This document shows positions 1 to 6,220 of a DNA stretch of 7,308 nt, one piece after another. Source of the DNA: Rhodospirillaceae bacterium (GTDB lineage: Bacteria > Pseudomonadota > Alphaproteobacteria > Rhodospirillales > Rhodospirillaceae); the NCBI GenBank assembly GCA_016937315.1, contig JAFGWD010000310.1, positions 1 to 7,308 on the forward strand, in the 5' to 3' direction. How positions within the stretch are numbered: position 1 is the first letter of the stretch; the number at the start of each line of letters is the position of its first letter. A program made the position numbers and the translations under genes. Below the pieces are notes generated by a model. The model saw only the letters and a list, made by a program, of their open reading frames with translations, did not search any database and had not been told where the DNA came from.

Positions 1-395
1 GGGCCTTTACCCGAGGTAAAGCCGAAGCGCCCATAGTACGCGGGGCAGCCTACCAACACGCAACCTGGTGCGTTCCGTTCACGCGCCGCATCAAGACCCG
101 CTTGTAGCAAGGCAGTGCCAACACCCCGCCCCCAGAGGGTGCGAGACACCGCGAGAGGTGCCACCATCAACCACCCAGCATCATTCGCACCAATCGCGAC
201 GCGGGAAAACCCCACATGCCCGATGACCTGACCCGCAACCTCAGCGACCAGGGAAATCGGTAACGCCCCAGCGGCACGCAAGCCTTCGACAAGGCGACCT
301 TCGGTCTGGTTGCTGTACGGATGATCCGCAAAAGCCTCTAACAGAAGCGCGGAGATCGCAGCAAAATCGTGTTCGGTTTCGGTCCGTATCCACAT
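1..395 (-). CDS. GNAT family N-acetyltransferase, YhbS-like (C-terminus cut by window edge)
   Basis: This is a predicted acetyl-CoA-dependent N-acetyltransferase; its substrate cannot be read from the sequence. I translated 131 codons from the ATG at 395-393 down to the left edge, where the gene is still open. The N-terminus (MWIRTETEHDFAAISALL) is typical for GNAT proteins. A beta-strand region (ISLVAEVAGQVIGHVGFSRV) precedes the acetyl-CoA pyrophosphate loop in LAVSRTLWGRGVGTALLQAG, which matches the Q/RxxGxG/A signature. Near the edge, PAYYGRFGF is the hallmark of the YhbS group (COG3153). In that group the segment usually reads GDPxYYxRFGF, but here the Asp is Cys (VGCPAYY). The start lies 3 nt after the aminotransferase stop, with a GAGGG Shine-Dalgarno at 408-404 and an 8-nt spacer, so it is very likely the third gene of the operon. 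The family call is firm and the function is unknown. Confidence 0.9.
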   Translation of the reverse strand, partial: MWIRTETEHDFAAISALLLEAFADHPYSNQTEGRLVEGLRAAGALPISLVAEVAGQVIGHVGFSRVAIGANDAGWLMVAPLAVSRTLWGRGVGTALLQAGLDAARERNAPGCVLVGCPAYYGRFGFTSGKG

Positions 396-398
396 CGT

Positions 399-1562
399 TT
401 ACACCCTCAGGCGCGGCAGCCAATCACGCAGACGCTCTATGGCAGTGACCACCGTCGCGGTGGAGCCAGAATAAGAGAAACGCACCGACCGGCCACCATC
501 CACAGGATCGAAATCCCACCCCGGAGCCACCGCGATGCCGGTTTCATTCAGCATCCGGTGGCAAAGCTCACGACTGTCCAACCCCAGATGAGAGATATCC
601 GCATAGACATAAAACGCCCCATCCGGCGGCGCAACGCGGTCAATACCGATATCCGCAAGACCATGTACCAGAATGTCGCGATTGCAGGCATACCCCTTGA
701 CCACTGCATCCAGTTCATCCAGATGATCAAACACTCGCACCGCCGCGATTTGCGAGATGGTCGGCGGAGAAATGAACAGGTTCTGTGCCAAACATTCAAC
801 GGCGCGGATCATATCTTCGGGCAAGACCATCCAGCCCAGACGCCAGCCGGTCATGCAATAATACTTTGAAAAACTGTTGATCACCACCGCCGAGGAACTG
901 AACGCCGTCGCTGTCGCCGCCGTCATACCATAGGTGATACCGTGATAAATCTCGTCCGAGATCAACCGGATTCCATTGTCGTGGCAGTATTCGGCAAGCT
1001 CACGCAACGCCTCTGGCGGCAACATGGACCCAGTCGGATTGGATGGACTGGCGACAATCAAACCATCCAGCCCCGGCCGCAGCGAATCAATCATCTCAGG
1101 CGTTGGTTGGAATCGGGAGTCAGCCCCCACCGGCAGCAGCACCGCCTCCACCCCCACCGCCTTTAGAATATGACGATAGGCCGGATACCCCGGCGCGGCC
1201 AAACCCACACGGTCACCTGGCGCAAACGCCGTCAAGAACGCCATCAAAAACGCCGACGAAGACCCCATGGTGCAAAACACATGCTCCATCGGCACATCAA
1301 CGCCATACGTCTTTCGCGTATGTGCGGCAATTCGGCGGCACAATGCGGGCAGCCCCTGCGCCAGGGTGTACCCCATGGGGTCACCGCTTTCCAATTCGCG
1401 TGCCACGGCCTCGGCAACCCCTTTGGGTACCCCAAGCGACGGCTGGCCGATTTCCATGTGGAGAACATGGTCGCCTTGGATTTCCCGTTCGGAGGCCGCA
1501 CGCAGCACATCCATCACCAAGAAAGGTGGGACTTGGCCCCGTCCGCTGATTTTCAAGACCAT
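399..1562 (-). CDS. PLP-dependent class I/II aminotransferase
   Basis: This is a cytosolic fold-type I aminotransferase of 387 residues, the usual length for the AspC/aromatic-aminotransferase-like group. It transfers an amino group from an amino acid to a 2-oxoacid through pyridoxal phosphate. Visible motifs, in order, are the substrate-binding segment EIGQPSLGVP (about 37-46), ASPSNPTG with the PLP-contacting Asn175, DEIYHG with Asp203 and Tyr206, and SFSKYYCMTGWRLGW with Schiff-base Lys233 and phosphate-binding Arg241. GRSVRFSYS follows, with Arg361, the expected alpha-carboxylate ligand. The start is kept at 1562 because the family N-terminus (S.R...PF.VMDVL) is complete there. No convincing Shine-Dalgarno is visible before this ATG, which sits 3 nt after the upstream TAG, so translational coupling to the GGT-like gene is likely. 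Substrate specificity (aspartate, aromatic, alanine or other) cannot be assigned. Confidence 0.95.
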   Translation of the reverse strand: MVLKISGRGQVPPFLVMDVLRAASEREIQGDHVLHMEIGQPSLGVPKGVAEAVARELESGDPMGYTLAQGLPALCRRIAAHTRKTYGVDVPMEHVFCTMGSSSAFLMAFLTAFAPGDRVGLAAPGYPAYRHILKAVGVEAVLLPVGADSRFQPTPEMIDSLRPGLDGLIVASPSNPTGSMLPPEALRELAEYCHDNGIRLISDEIYHGITYGMTAATATAFSSSAVVINSFSKYYCMTGWRLGWMVLPEDMIRAVECLAQNLFISPPTISQIAAVRVFDHLDELDAVVKGYACNRDILVHGLADIGIDRVAPPDGAFYVYADISHLGLDSRELCHRMLNETGIAVAPGWDFDPVDGGRSVRFSYSGSTATVVTAIERLRDWLPRLRV

Positions 1563-1565
1563 CGA

Positions 1566-2984
1566 CTAAAACCGTATTTTCTTATTAGCGTTGCCAAATT
1601 CAATACCCACAGCCCGCGAAACACCAGCACCGCGCGGATCAACCGGCATAGTGCACGTGTCAACCCGAGAGGGGGCACCCTCAGGACAGAAAACCCCGGT
1701 CACCCGGCTTCCTGCATCCCCCGCTGCGGCCACGGCGGAAACGGCGTCTTGTGACGTCTGTCCTGCAAAGCGCACACGTGCGGCAAAGTCCAGAGCATCG
1801 GATACCGCACTCGCCCCTGTCCCCGCCACCGCGACACGCAAATCCTTGAGATGCTTATTGCCAATCAGCATCGGCAACATGGCATCGACGTCCCTATCCC
1901 CGTCCAGAGGGGAATACCCCAACACCCCGGTACTACCAACGACCTGCCCGGAACCAAACATTTGCCCCATGGACAAGGTACAGCTGACCGTCATCCCCCC
2001 ACGATCAACAACCACAAAGCCGGTTGCGCCATAAGTCGACATCGGCGGACTGGCGAGACCAATCCGTGCCGATTGCGGAGTTTCCGCCGTACCAACCGCA
2101 GACCACATCTTGGCCGCACGCGGCCCCGCAAATGGCGCGGGGGGGAAATAGGCGGCCTCATGCTCAACCTCGGCAACTACCGGTGCCAAAACCTGTGCGC
2201 GATAAGCCCGCAATGCAGTGCGGCGGTCGTCCTCGCGTTCCGGCATGGCCGCAGCAATCACTTGCGCCATTTTGCCCGCATAAGCTTCCCCCGCGCCCTT
2301 CATCCGTAAAGACGTCATGACCGTCGCCGCACGCAACTGCACCAAATTGTCGCCTTCACGCAGCAACGCCCCGTCTTTGCGCGTGAAAATATCGCGCACA
2401 CCATCCCCCAACGCCACGGGACCACCCAATGTTTCCAGATCTTTGGCAAAGGCCCGCGACACCGGCACCCCGAAACGGGCCAGATTTTCCGCCGGAGCCA
2501 AAATCGTTTCCCACCGCATCGTTCCCGACGCCGCATGCAGCGCATACAGACCACGCGGCATTCCCGGAGCAAAGCCGCCACCAGGCAACGGTTCCGGCAG
2601 AAAACTGATGACCTGTACACTCTTATCCTTGGGCAACCGACTTAAACACACACCACCACCCATCCAACCGGCTCGACTGGGCATGGTCACCGTCAACGCA
2701 GCTGCCATCGCCGTGGCCGCATCCGCCGCCGTTCCGCCTGCGCTCAAGATATCTTCGCCAATCAAGGCGGCACGCGGTTCCTCGGCAGACACAAACCCCG
2801 CAAACCCGGCAACATATCCGATCACGCCCTGAGCGGGTTTTTCAGGGGAACACGCGGAAAGCCCCCCAGACAAAAGGATCGCGCTCAACCAGGCAAGCGC
2901 CGTTTGACCGCGTGTGCGGGGAAGGGTAGCCTTTACCTCGCGGCGAATCGCGGTTTTGAACGAATGGGTGAACAAGGTGTGCAT
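1566..2984 (-). CDS. GGT-fold (gamma-glutamyltransferase family) lipoprotein, probably catalytically altered
   Basis: This 472-residue protein is related to gamma-glutamyltranspeptidases, which hydrolyse or transfer the gamma-glutamyl group of glutathione. Family signals are GEDILSAGGTAADAATAMA (about 76-94), GWMGGGVCL (about 106-114) and GFVVVDRGG...FGSGQVVGSTGVLGY (about 322-357). The N-terminus is a lipoprotein signal peptide: a basic n-region (HSFKTAIRREVK), a hydrophobic stretch (ALAWLSAILLSGGL) and lipobox LSAC with Cys45, so it is probably anchored in the periplasm or outer membrane. The ATG at 2984-2982 is preferred over an upstream ATG at 3107 because it has a GGAAG Shine-Dalgarno (2993-2989) and gives a proper signal peptide. 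The upstream extension would overlap the divergent protease gene by about 125 bp. At 472 residues it is shorter than the roughly 580 of E. coli GGT. The expected nucleophile Thr and its partners are replaced (see findings). It is first in an operon with the aminotransferase and GNAT genes. Confidence 0.85.
   Translation of the reverse strand: MHTLFTHSFKTAIRREVKATLPRTRGQTALAWLSAILLSGGLSACSPEKPAQGVIGYVAGFAGFVSAEEPRAALIGEDILSAGGTAADAATAMAAALTVTMPSRAGWMGGGVCLSRLPKDKSVQVISFLPEPLPGGGFAPGMPRGLYALHAASGTMRWETILAPAENLARFGVPVSRAFAKDLETLGGPVALGDGVRDIFTRKDGALLREGDNLVQLRAATVMTSLRMKGAGEAYAGKMAQVIAAAMPEREDDRRTALRAYRAQVLAPVVAEVEHEAAYFPPAPFAGPRAAKMWSAVGTAETPQSARIGLASPPMSTYGATGFVVVDRGGMTVSCTLSMGQMFGSGQVVGSTGVLGYSPLDGDRDVDAMLPMLIGNKHLKDLRVAVAGTGASAVSDALDFAARVRFAGQTSQDAVSAVAAAGDAGSRVTGVFCPEGAPSRVDTCTMPVDPRGAGVSRAVGIEFGNANKKIRF
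2904..2932 (+). promoter_or_regulatory. Weak sigma70-like promoter candidate for the M48 protease gene
   Basis: TTGACC at 2904-2909 (5 of 6 against TTGACA) is followed after 17 nt by TAGCCT at 2927-2932 (3 of 6 against TATAAT). It is placed correctly to make a leader of about 40 nt for the ATG at 2983 and lies inside the GGT-like gene. The -10 match is poor, so this is only a candidate. Confidence 0.2.
2974..2979 (+). promoter_or_regulatory. Ribosome binding site for the M48 protease gene
   Basis: AAGGTG lies just before the ATG at 2983, with 3 nt between them (5 nt counted from AAGG). It is one mismatch from AAGGAG. It supports ATG 2983 over the upstream GTG at 2914, and it lies within the 5' coding region of the divergent GGT-like gene. 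Confidence 0.45.
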
Positions 2985-4356
2985 GAGACTTCCAGCTATG
3001 TTTCTGGCGGTGACGACGTGGGCGTCCATTATGGCTGGCCCCATGCAAGATGCACACGCGGCCAACGGAATCGCGTTAATCCGCGATTCGGAAATCGAAA
3101 ATACCATTCATGACTTCGCAACGCCACTGCTGCGAGCGGCAGATCTTGATCCCAAGGCATTGAAAATTCATTTGGTCAAAGATGCCACCTTGAATGCCTT
3201 CGTGACCCACGGCATGAATCTGTTTCTGCACACCGGATTGCTGATGCGTGCAGAGGACCCGACTGAGGTGATCGGCGTCATGGCCCACGAATTCGGCCAC
3301 ATCGTCGGCGGTCACATTATCTTGCGCGAACAACAGATGGAAGCCACGCAAAAGAACCTTTGGCTCTCCTACCTCTTGGGCGCAGCGGCAGCCTTGGCCA
3401 CAGGGCGTGGCGACGCCTTTGGCGGTGTCGCCTATGGCGTACAAAGCGGCATGCTCGAAAACCTCATGGTTTTTTCGCGGGGAGAAGAAAACCAAGCCGA
3501 CCAAGCGGCCGTTGAATTCATGGACAAGATTGGCGTCTCCTGCGCGGGCTTGCTGAAATTCATGCATATTCTGGAGAGTCAGGAGCTTCTGATCACCGCA
3601 CGCCAGGACCCTTACCTACGCACCCACCCCCTGACTCGTGACCGCATCGCCTTCATAGAAAACCACGTCAAAACCGCAGGTATCCCTGCCGATACCCTGC
3701 CTGAAAAGTGGAAGACCGCCTATGCCCGGGTGCGTGCCAAGTTGTTCGGTTTTCTGGAAAGTCCTGCACGCACCCTGCAACGGTACCCGGAAAGCGACTC
3801 CAGCATTCCTGCCCGCTACGCCCGCGCCATTGCCCTCTACCGTCAAGCCGACACCGACACTGCGGTGAAGATGATTGACGACCTTCTGAAAACCCTGCCG
3901 CACGATCCCTACATCTTGGAGTTGAAGGGACAGGTCTTGTTCGAATCTGGAAATATCGAAGACAGCATCCCGCCCTATCGCGAAAGCGTTCGGATTTCGC
4001 CCCATGACGCCCCCTTGCAATTGGGCTTGGCCCGCGCCTTGATCGCCCATGGCAGTGAAACCGACCTGAACGAAGCGGAAAAAGCTCTGGAACAAGCCTT
4101 GCGCGACGAACCAGATGTTCCTTCTTATTGGAAACAGTTGGCAATCGCACGCGGACGCGGTGGCCATGAATCCTCCGCATCCTACGCCATGGCCGAATAT
4201 GCCTTGCGGGTCGGCAAAAACGCCGAAGCCAAATTCCATGCCGGAAAAGCCCTCAAAGGCCTGCCCGCTGGAACCCCCGCCCGTCTACGCGCCGAAGACA
4301 TTCAAGCCGAAGCAAGCCGTTTGCTCGACGACGCGCAAAAGAAGAAAAACCGCTAA
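2983..4356 (+). CDS. M48 family zinc metalloprotease with C-terminal TPR region (BepA/YfgC-like)
   Basis: This is a periplasmic zinc protease of the BepA/YfgC architecture. In E. coli that family promotes assembly, or degrades stalled forms, of outer-membrane proteins such as LptD. The preferred start gives 457 residues. A signal peptide spans residues 1-26, with a single basic residue, a hydrophobic core AMFLAVTTWASIMAG and likely cleavage after DAHA. The zinc site HEFGH is at 102-106, and the third ligand is Glu169 in SRGEENQAD. The THPLTRDR segment at 214-221 contains His215, the position of the regulatory His in the BepA THPLP loop. Between them lies an Ala/Gly-rich hydrophobic stretch (about 126-156). 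Residues about 276-427 form TPR-like helical repeats, ending in a lysine-rich tail (AQKKKNR). A GTG at 2914 would add 23 residues ahead of the signal peptide and is disfavoured. It diverges from the GGT-like gene and is followed 22 nt later by the DsbA-family gene, so the two are probably cotranscribed. Confidence 0.93.
   Translation: MRLPAMFLAVTTWASIMAGPMQDAHAANGIALIRDSEIENTIHDFATPLLRAADLDPKALKIHLVKDATLNAFVTHGMNLFLHTGLLMRAEDPTEVIGVMAHEFGHIVGGHIILREQQMEATQKNLWLSYLLGAAAALATGRGDAFGGVAYGVQSGMLENLMVFSRGEENQADQAAVEFMDKIGVSCAGLLKFMHILESQELLITARQDPYLRTHPLTRDRIAFIENHVKTAGIPADTLPEKWKTAYARVRAKLFGFLESPARTLQRYPESDSSIPARYARAIALYRQADTDTAVKMIDDLLKTLPHDPYILELKGQVLFESGNIEDSIPPYRESVRISPHDAPLQLGLARALIAHGSETDLNEAEKALEQALRDEPDVPSYWKQLAIARGRGGHESSASYAMAEYALRVGKNAEAKFHAGKALKGLPAGTPARLRAEDIQAEASRLLDDAQKKKNR
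2989..2993 (-). promoter_or_regulatory. Ribosome binding site for the GGT-like gene
   Basis: GGAAG is read on the minus strand, 4 nt before the ATG at 2984-2982. It supports this internal start over the upstream in-frame ATG at 3107. It lies inside the first codons of the divergent protease gene. Confidence 0.5.
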
Positions 4357-4366
4357 CCCCGTAATC

Positions 4367-4371
4367 AAGGA
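4367..4371 (+). promoter_or_regulatory. Ribosome binding site for the DsbA-family gene
   Basis: AAGGA is followed by a 7-nt spacer and then the ATG at 4379. It decides the start, because the same frame is open for a further 88 codons upstream, overlapping the protease gene. Confidence 0.75.
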
Positions 4372-4378
4372 CTGTTTC

Positions 4379-5134
4379 ATGCTCCGATCCCGCCTTCGCG
4401 CCGCATGCCTTGGCGTTGCTTTGTGTCTGCCGTCCCTTCCCGCTGCCGCCCAAGCGCCCGCTCTGACCACAGAGCAAGCACAAGCGGTTCGCGACCTTGT
4501 CCGTCAGACCTTGATCGACAACCCAGAAATTCTTGCGGACGCCATGGACGCGCTGAAAGAAAAGCGTGTTGCCGAGAGAGCCAACGCACAAACACAAGCT
4601 ATCCTCAGCCACCAAAACGACCTGATCCACGCCGACGATCCCTTTCTGGGAGCCAAGGGTGCCGCCGTGTCCGTCGTCGAATTTTTCGATTATAACTGCG
4701 GCTATTGCCGTGCCGCGTTCCCCGATATCCTTGAGGCATTGAAGAACAACACCGACACCCGCATCATCATCAAGGATTTGCCGGTATTGGGGGAAGGCAG
4801 CCTCACCGTGGCACGCCTTGCCTTAGCCTCCCGCGCACAAGGCCGCTACACCGACTTTCATACCGCTCTAATGCACGCCAAAGGGCGCCTGGACGAAGCC
4901 ACCGCACTCGCGATTGCCAAGGATTTGAAACTCGACATCAAACGCCTGCAAAGCGATGCACAAAAGCCCGCCGTCTCCACCGTCATCGCCCGCAACCATG
5001 CCTTGGCCGAGGCTTTGGGAATTTCCGGCACGCCGAGTTTTGTGATCGGAAGCCTTCTCATTCCCGGCAAGGTCGATGCCACCACCCTTGGGGAAGCGAT
5101 AGCGCAAGCCCGCGCCACACAGGGAAAGAAGTAA
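4379..5134 (+). CDS. DsbA-family periplasmic thiol-disulfide oxidoreductase (ScsC/Com1-like)
   Basis: This is a secreted thioredoxin-fold protein of 251 residues that would form, reduce or isomerise disulfides in envelope proteins. It starts with a classical signal peptide (MLRSRLRAACLGVALCLPSL, cleavage near AAAQA at about 22-26). An N-terminal helical segment follows (about 29-75, LTTEQAQAVRDLVRQTLIDN), like the oligomerisation helices of ScsC and related Com1-type proteins (COG1651). The catalytic motif is CGYC at 107-110 in FFDYNCGYCRAAF, and the cis-proline is Pro219 in GISGTPSFVIG. An inserted helical domain spans about 135-210. The helical N-terminus argues for the oligomeric, isomerase-like branch rather than monomeric DsbA; that is an inference. 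It lies 22 nt after the BepA-like protease, probably in the same transcript, and ends at a strong terminator. The pairing suggests joint work on misfolded or wrongly disulfide-bonded envelope proteins. Confidence 0.93.
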   Translation: MLRSRLRAACLGVALCLPSLPAAAQAPALTTEQAQAVRDLVRQTLIDNPEILADAMDALKEKRVAERANAQTQAILSHQNDLIHADDPFLGAKGAAVSVVEFFDYNCGYCRAAFPDILEALKNNTDTRIIIKDLPVLGEGSLTVARLALASRAQGRYTDFHTALMHAKGRLDEATALAIAKDLKLDIKRLQSDAQKPAVSTVIARNHALAEALGISGTPSFVIGSLLIPGKVDATTLGEAIAQARATQGKK

Positions 5135-5147
5135 TCCTGCACCAGCA

Positions 5148-5173
5148 AAAGGCCGGGGCATGCCCCGGCCTTT
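5148..5173. terminator. Bidirectional intrinsic terminator (perfect 26-bp palindrome)
   Basis: The sequence is an exact inverted repeat centred between 5160 and 5161. Its arms run from AAAGGCCGGGGCA to its complement, so each strand has an A tract, a GC-rich stem and a T tract. It sits between the convergent DsbA-family gene (stop at 5132-5134) and EF-hand gene (stop at 5199-5197) and can terminate both. On the plus strand the T tract is TTTACCTTGTTT, and on the minus strand it is TTTT. Confidence 0.9.
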
Positions 5174-5196
5174 ACCTTGTTTGCACATCACGACGA

Positions 5197-6054
5197 TTAC
5201 GCCATGGCAACGCTCTGCAAAAGCGACGACAGAGTCCCGTCGCTCAAACCCGCCGAAAGGCTGGATAGACTGGACCGCATCCCCGCCAACCGCTCGGAAT
5301 AGGAAACATAGCCGTCCTCGTTGGTATCCAACGCATCATAGCTGGTTTCCTCTTCCTCTCCGGAAGCATCGCTGCCACCCGCCCCACCACTTGCCGACGT
5401 GCTTCCCGAGGCCGCAGTGGCCGTCGTTTTTCCACCTTCAGCAGGCGGCGGAGTCATCGCAACAATCGCAGACGTCAGCTCACTTTCGCTAATGCTGCCG
5501 TCGCTGTCCACGTCCAGACCAGCCAACAAGCTGGCCGCATCCGTGCCATCTGCATCATCCGAGGATAATCCGGATAACGCCGTAGCAAGTTCGCTGGTAT
5601 TGATCGTCCCATTCCCGTCCGTATCAAGGACAGAGAACAGATCGGAGGCCATGGCCTCCATCCCGCCACCTTCCGGAAGAGGAGGTGGTGGTGACGATGG
5701 CTTTCCAGCCGCAAACTCGGCTTGATCAAGACTGCCATCGCCATTGGTATCCAGACTCACGAACTTCTCGGACGCATTCGTGGCTTCCGCCTGGGCCTCA
5801 AGAAGCGTTGAGGAGGCATCTGTCGCAAACGGTTTTGTGAAATTCGTGAATTCGGTCGCGGAGAGTTTCCCGTCGCCATCGCTATCGAGGCTAGAGAAAA
5901 GTTCCTGTAGTCCCTTATCGCCCTCCGAGTCCAGAGACCCGGATACAGCCTCAATCGGCGAGGCCTTTCCCTGACTCTTCAACGACTGCATCAACTGCGC
6001 AAGCAGCGATGACGTCGAAGCCATGCCAGAAGAAGACGCAACACTCAGTGTCAT
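5197..6054 (-). CDS. Protein with five EF-hand calcium-binding loops
   Basis: This 285-residue acidic protein has five canonical 12-residue EF-hand loops, at 57-68 (DSDGDGKLSATE), 102-113 (DTNGDGSLDQAE), 144-155 (DTDGNGTINTSE), 181-192 (DVDSDGSISESE) and 243-254 (DTNEDGYVSYSE). Each has Asp at position 1, Asp/Asn at 3 and 5, Gly at 6 and Glu at 12, so all five should bind Ca2+. A Pro/Gly linker lies at about 119-131 and a Ser/Gly/Ala/Glu-rich linker at about 203-238. The Ser/Leu-rich ends look flexible. I see no Cys, Trp or His, and no classical signal peptide or membrane segment. The start at 6054 is set by a near-perfect AAAGGAGG; an ATG at 6096 would add 14 residues upstream and is disfavoured. 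The hook gene lies 166 bp upstream on the same strand, so cotranscription is possible. The cellular role is unknown: calcium buffering, sensing or a non-classically exported protein are all open. Confidence 0.9.
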   Translation of the reverse strand: MTLSVASSSGMASTSSLLAQLMQSLKSQGKASPIEAVSGSLDSEGDKGLQELFSSLDSDGDGKLSATEFTNFTKPFATDASSTLLEAQAEATNASEKFVSLDTNGDGSLDQAEFAAGKPSSPPPPLPEGGGMEAMASDLFSVLDTDGNGTINTSELATALSGLSSDDADGTDAASLLAGLDVDSDGSISESELTSAIVAMTPPPAEGGKTTATAASGSTSASGGAGGSDASGEEEETSYDALDTNEDGYVSYSERLAGMRSSLSSLSAGLSDGTLSSLLQSVAMA

Positions 6055-6220
6055 GACATCTCCCCTCCTTTGCCGTATACCGACACAACTGGGCATCCGG
6101 CAGGCACCACGCTTTTGCTACGAACCCGCAAAAAACGCCGCACATGGAAACAGACCTGCCCCACGTGCCGGGGCCGACTTTTTGGTTCGCTGCCCCGTAC
6201 ACATTCCTGACAACAAACGA
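6055..6220. other. Intergenic gap between the hook gene and the EF-hand gene
   Basis: These 166 bp hold the EF-hand Shine-Dalgarno. They also contain a short hairpin (GCCCC 6158-6162, 7-nt loop, GGGGC 6170-6174) followed on the plus strand by TTTTT at 6179-6183. The T run is on the wrong strand to terminate the hook gene. I found no convincing sigma70, sigma28 or sigma54 promoter, so it is unclear whether the EF-hand gene is read through from the hook gene or has its own promoter. Confidence 0.5.
6064..6071 (-). promoter_or_regulatory. Strong Shine-Dalgarno for the EF-hand gene
   Basis: AAAGGAGG is read on the minus strand, with 9 nt before the ATG at 6054-6052. It is the best ribosome binding site in the window and fixes the start downstream of the in-frame ATG at 6096. 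Confidence 0.85.

Noticed and set aside
369..1754. Several plus-strand open frames of 70-190 codons opposite the aminotransferase
   Set aside because: They are Arg/Pro/His-rich translations without domains, lying over a gene whose PLP motifs are unambiguous on the other strand.
2914..2982. Upstream GTG start for the M48 protease
   Set aside because: It would place 23 polar residues before a good signal peptide, lacks a better Shine-Dalgarno, and would deepen the overlap with the GGT-like gene.
2985..3107. Upstream ATG (3107) for the GGT-like gene
   Set aside because: The 41 extra residues do not resemble a signal peptide and overlap the protease coding region antisense. The ATG at 2984 has an SD and gives a clean lipoprotein signal.
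3616..4239. A 207-codon minus-strand frame opposite the protease TPR region
   Set aside because: It has no recognisable domain, and the plus strand encodes conserved M48/TPR sequence.
4115..4378. 88-codon upstream extension of the DsbA-family frame
   Set aside because: It overlaps the TPR region of the protease in another frame and has low-complexity Pro/Lys content. The ATG at 4379 has AAGGA and begins a signal peptide.
6076..6120. Possible sigma54-like promoter (TGGTGCC...ATGC) before the EF-hand gene
   Set aside because: The GG and GC elements are 12 nt apart instead of the required 10, and the -24 box matches poorly.
6158..6183. GCCCC/GGGGC hairpin followed by TTTTT as a terminator
   Set aside because: The T run follows the hairpin only on the plus strand, where no gene ends. 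On the minus strand the hairpin is not followed by a T tract, so it is not a terminator for the hook gene. It could block antisense transcripts, but there is no evidence for that.
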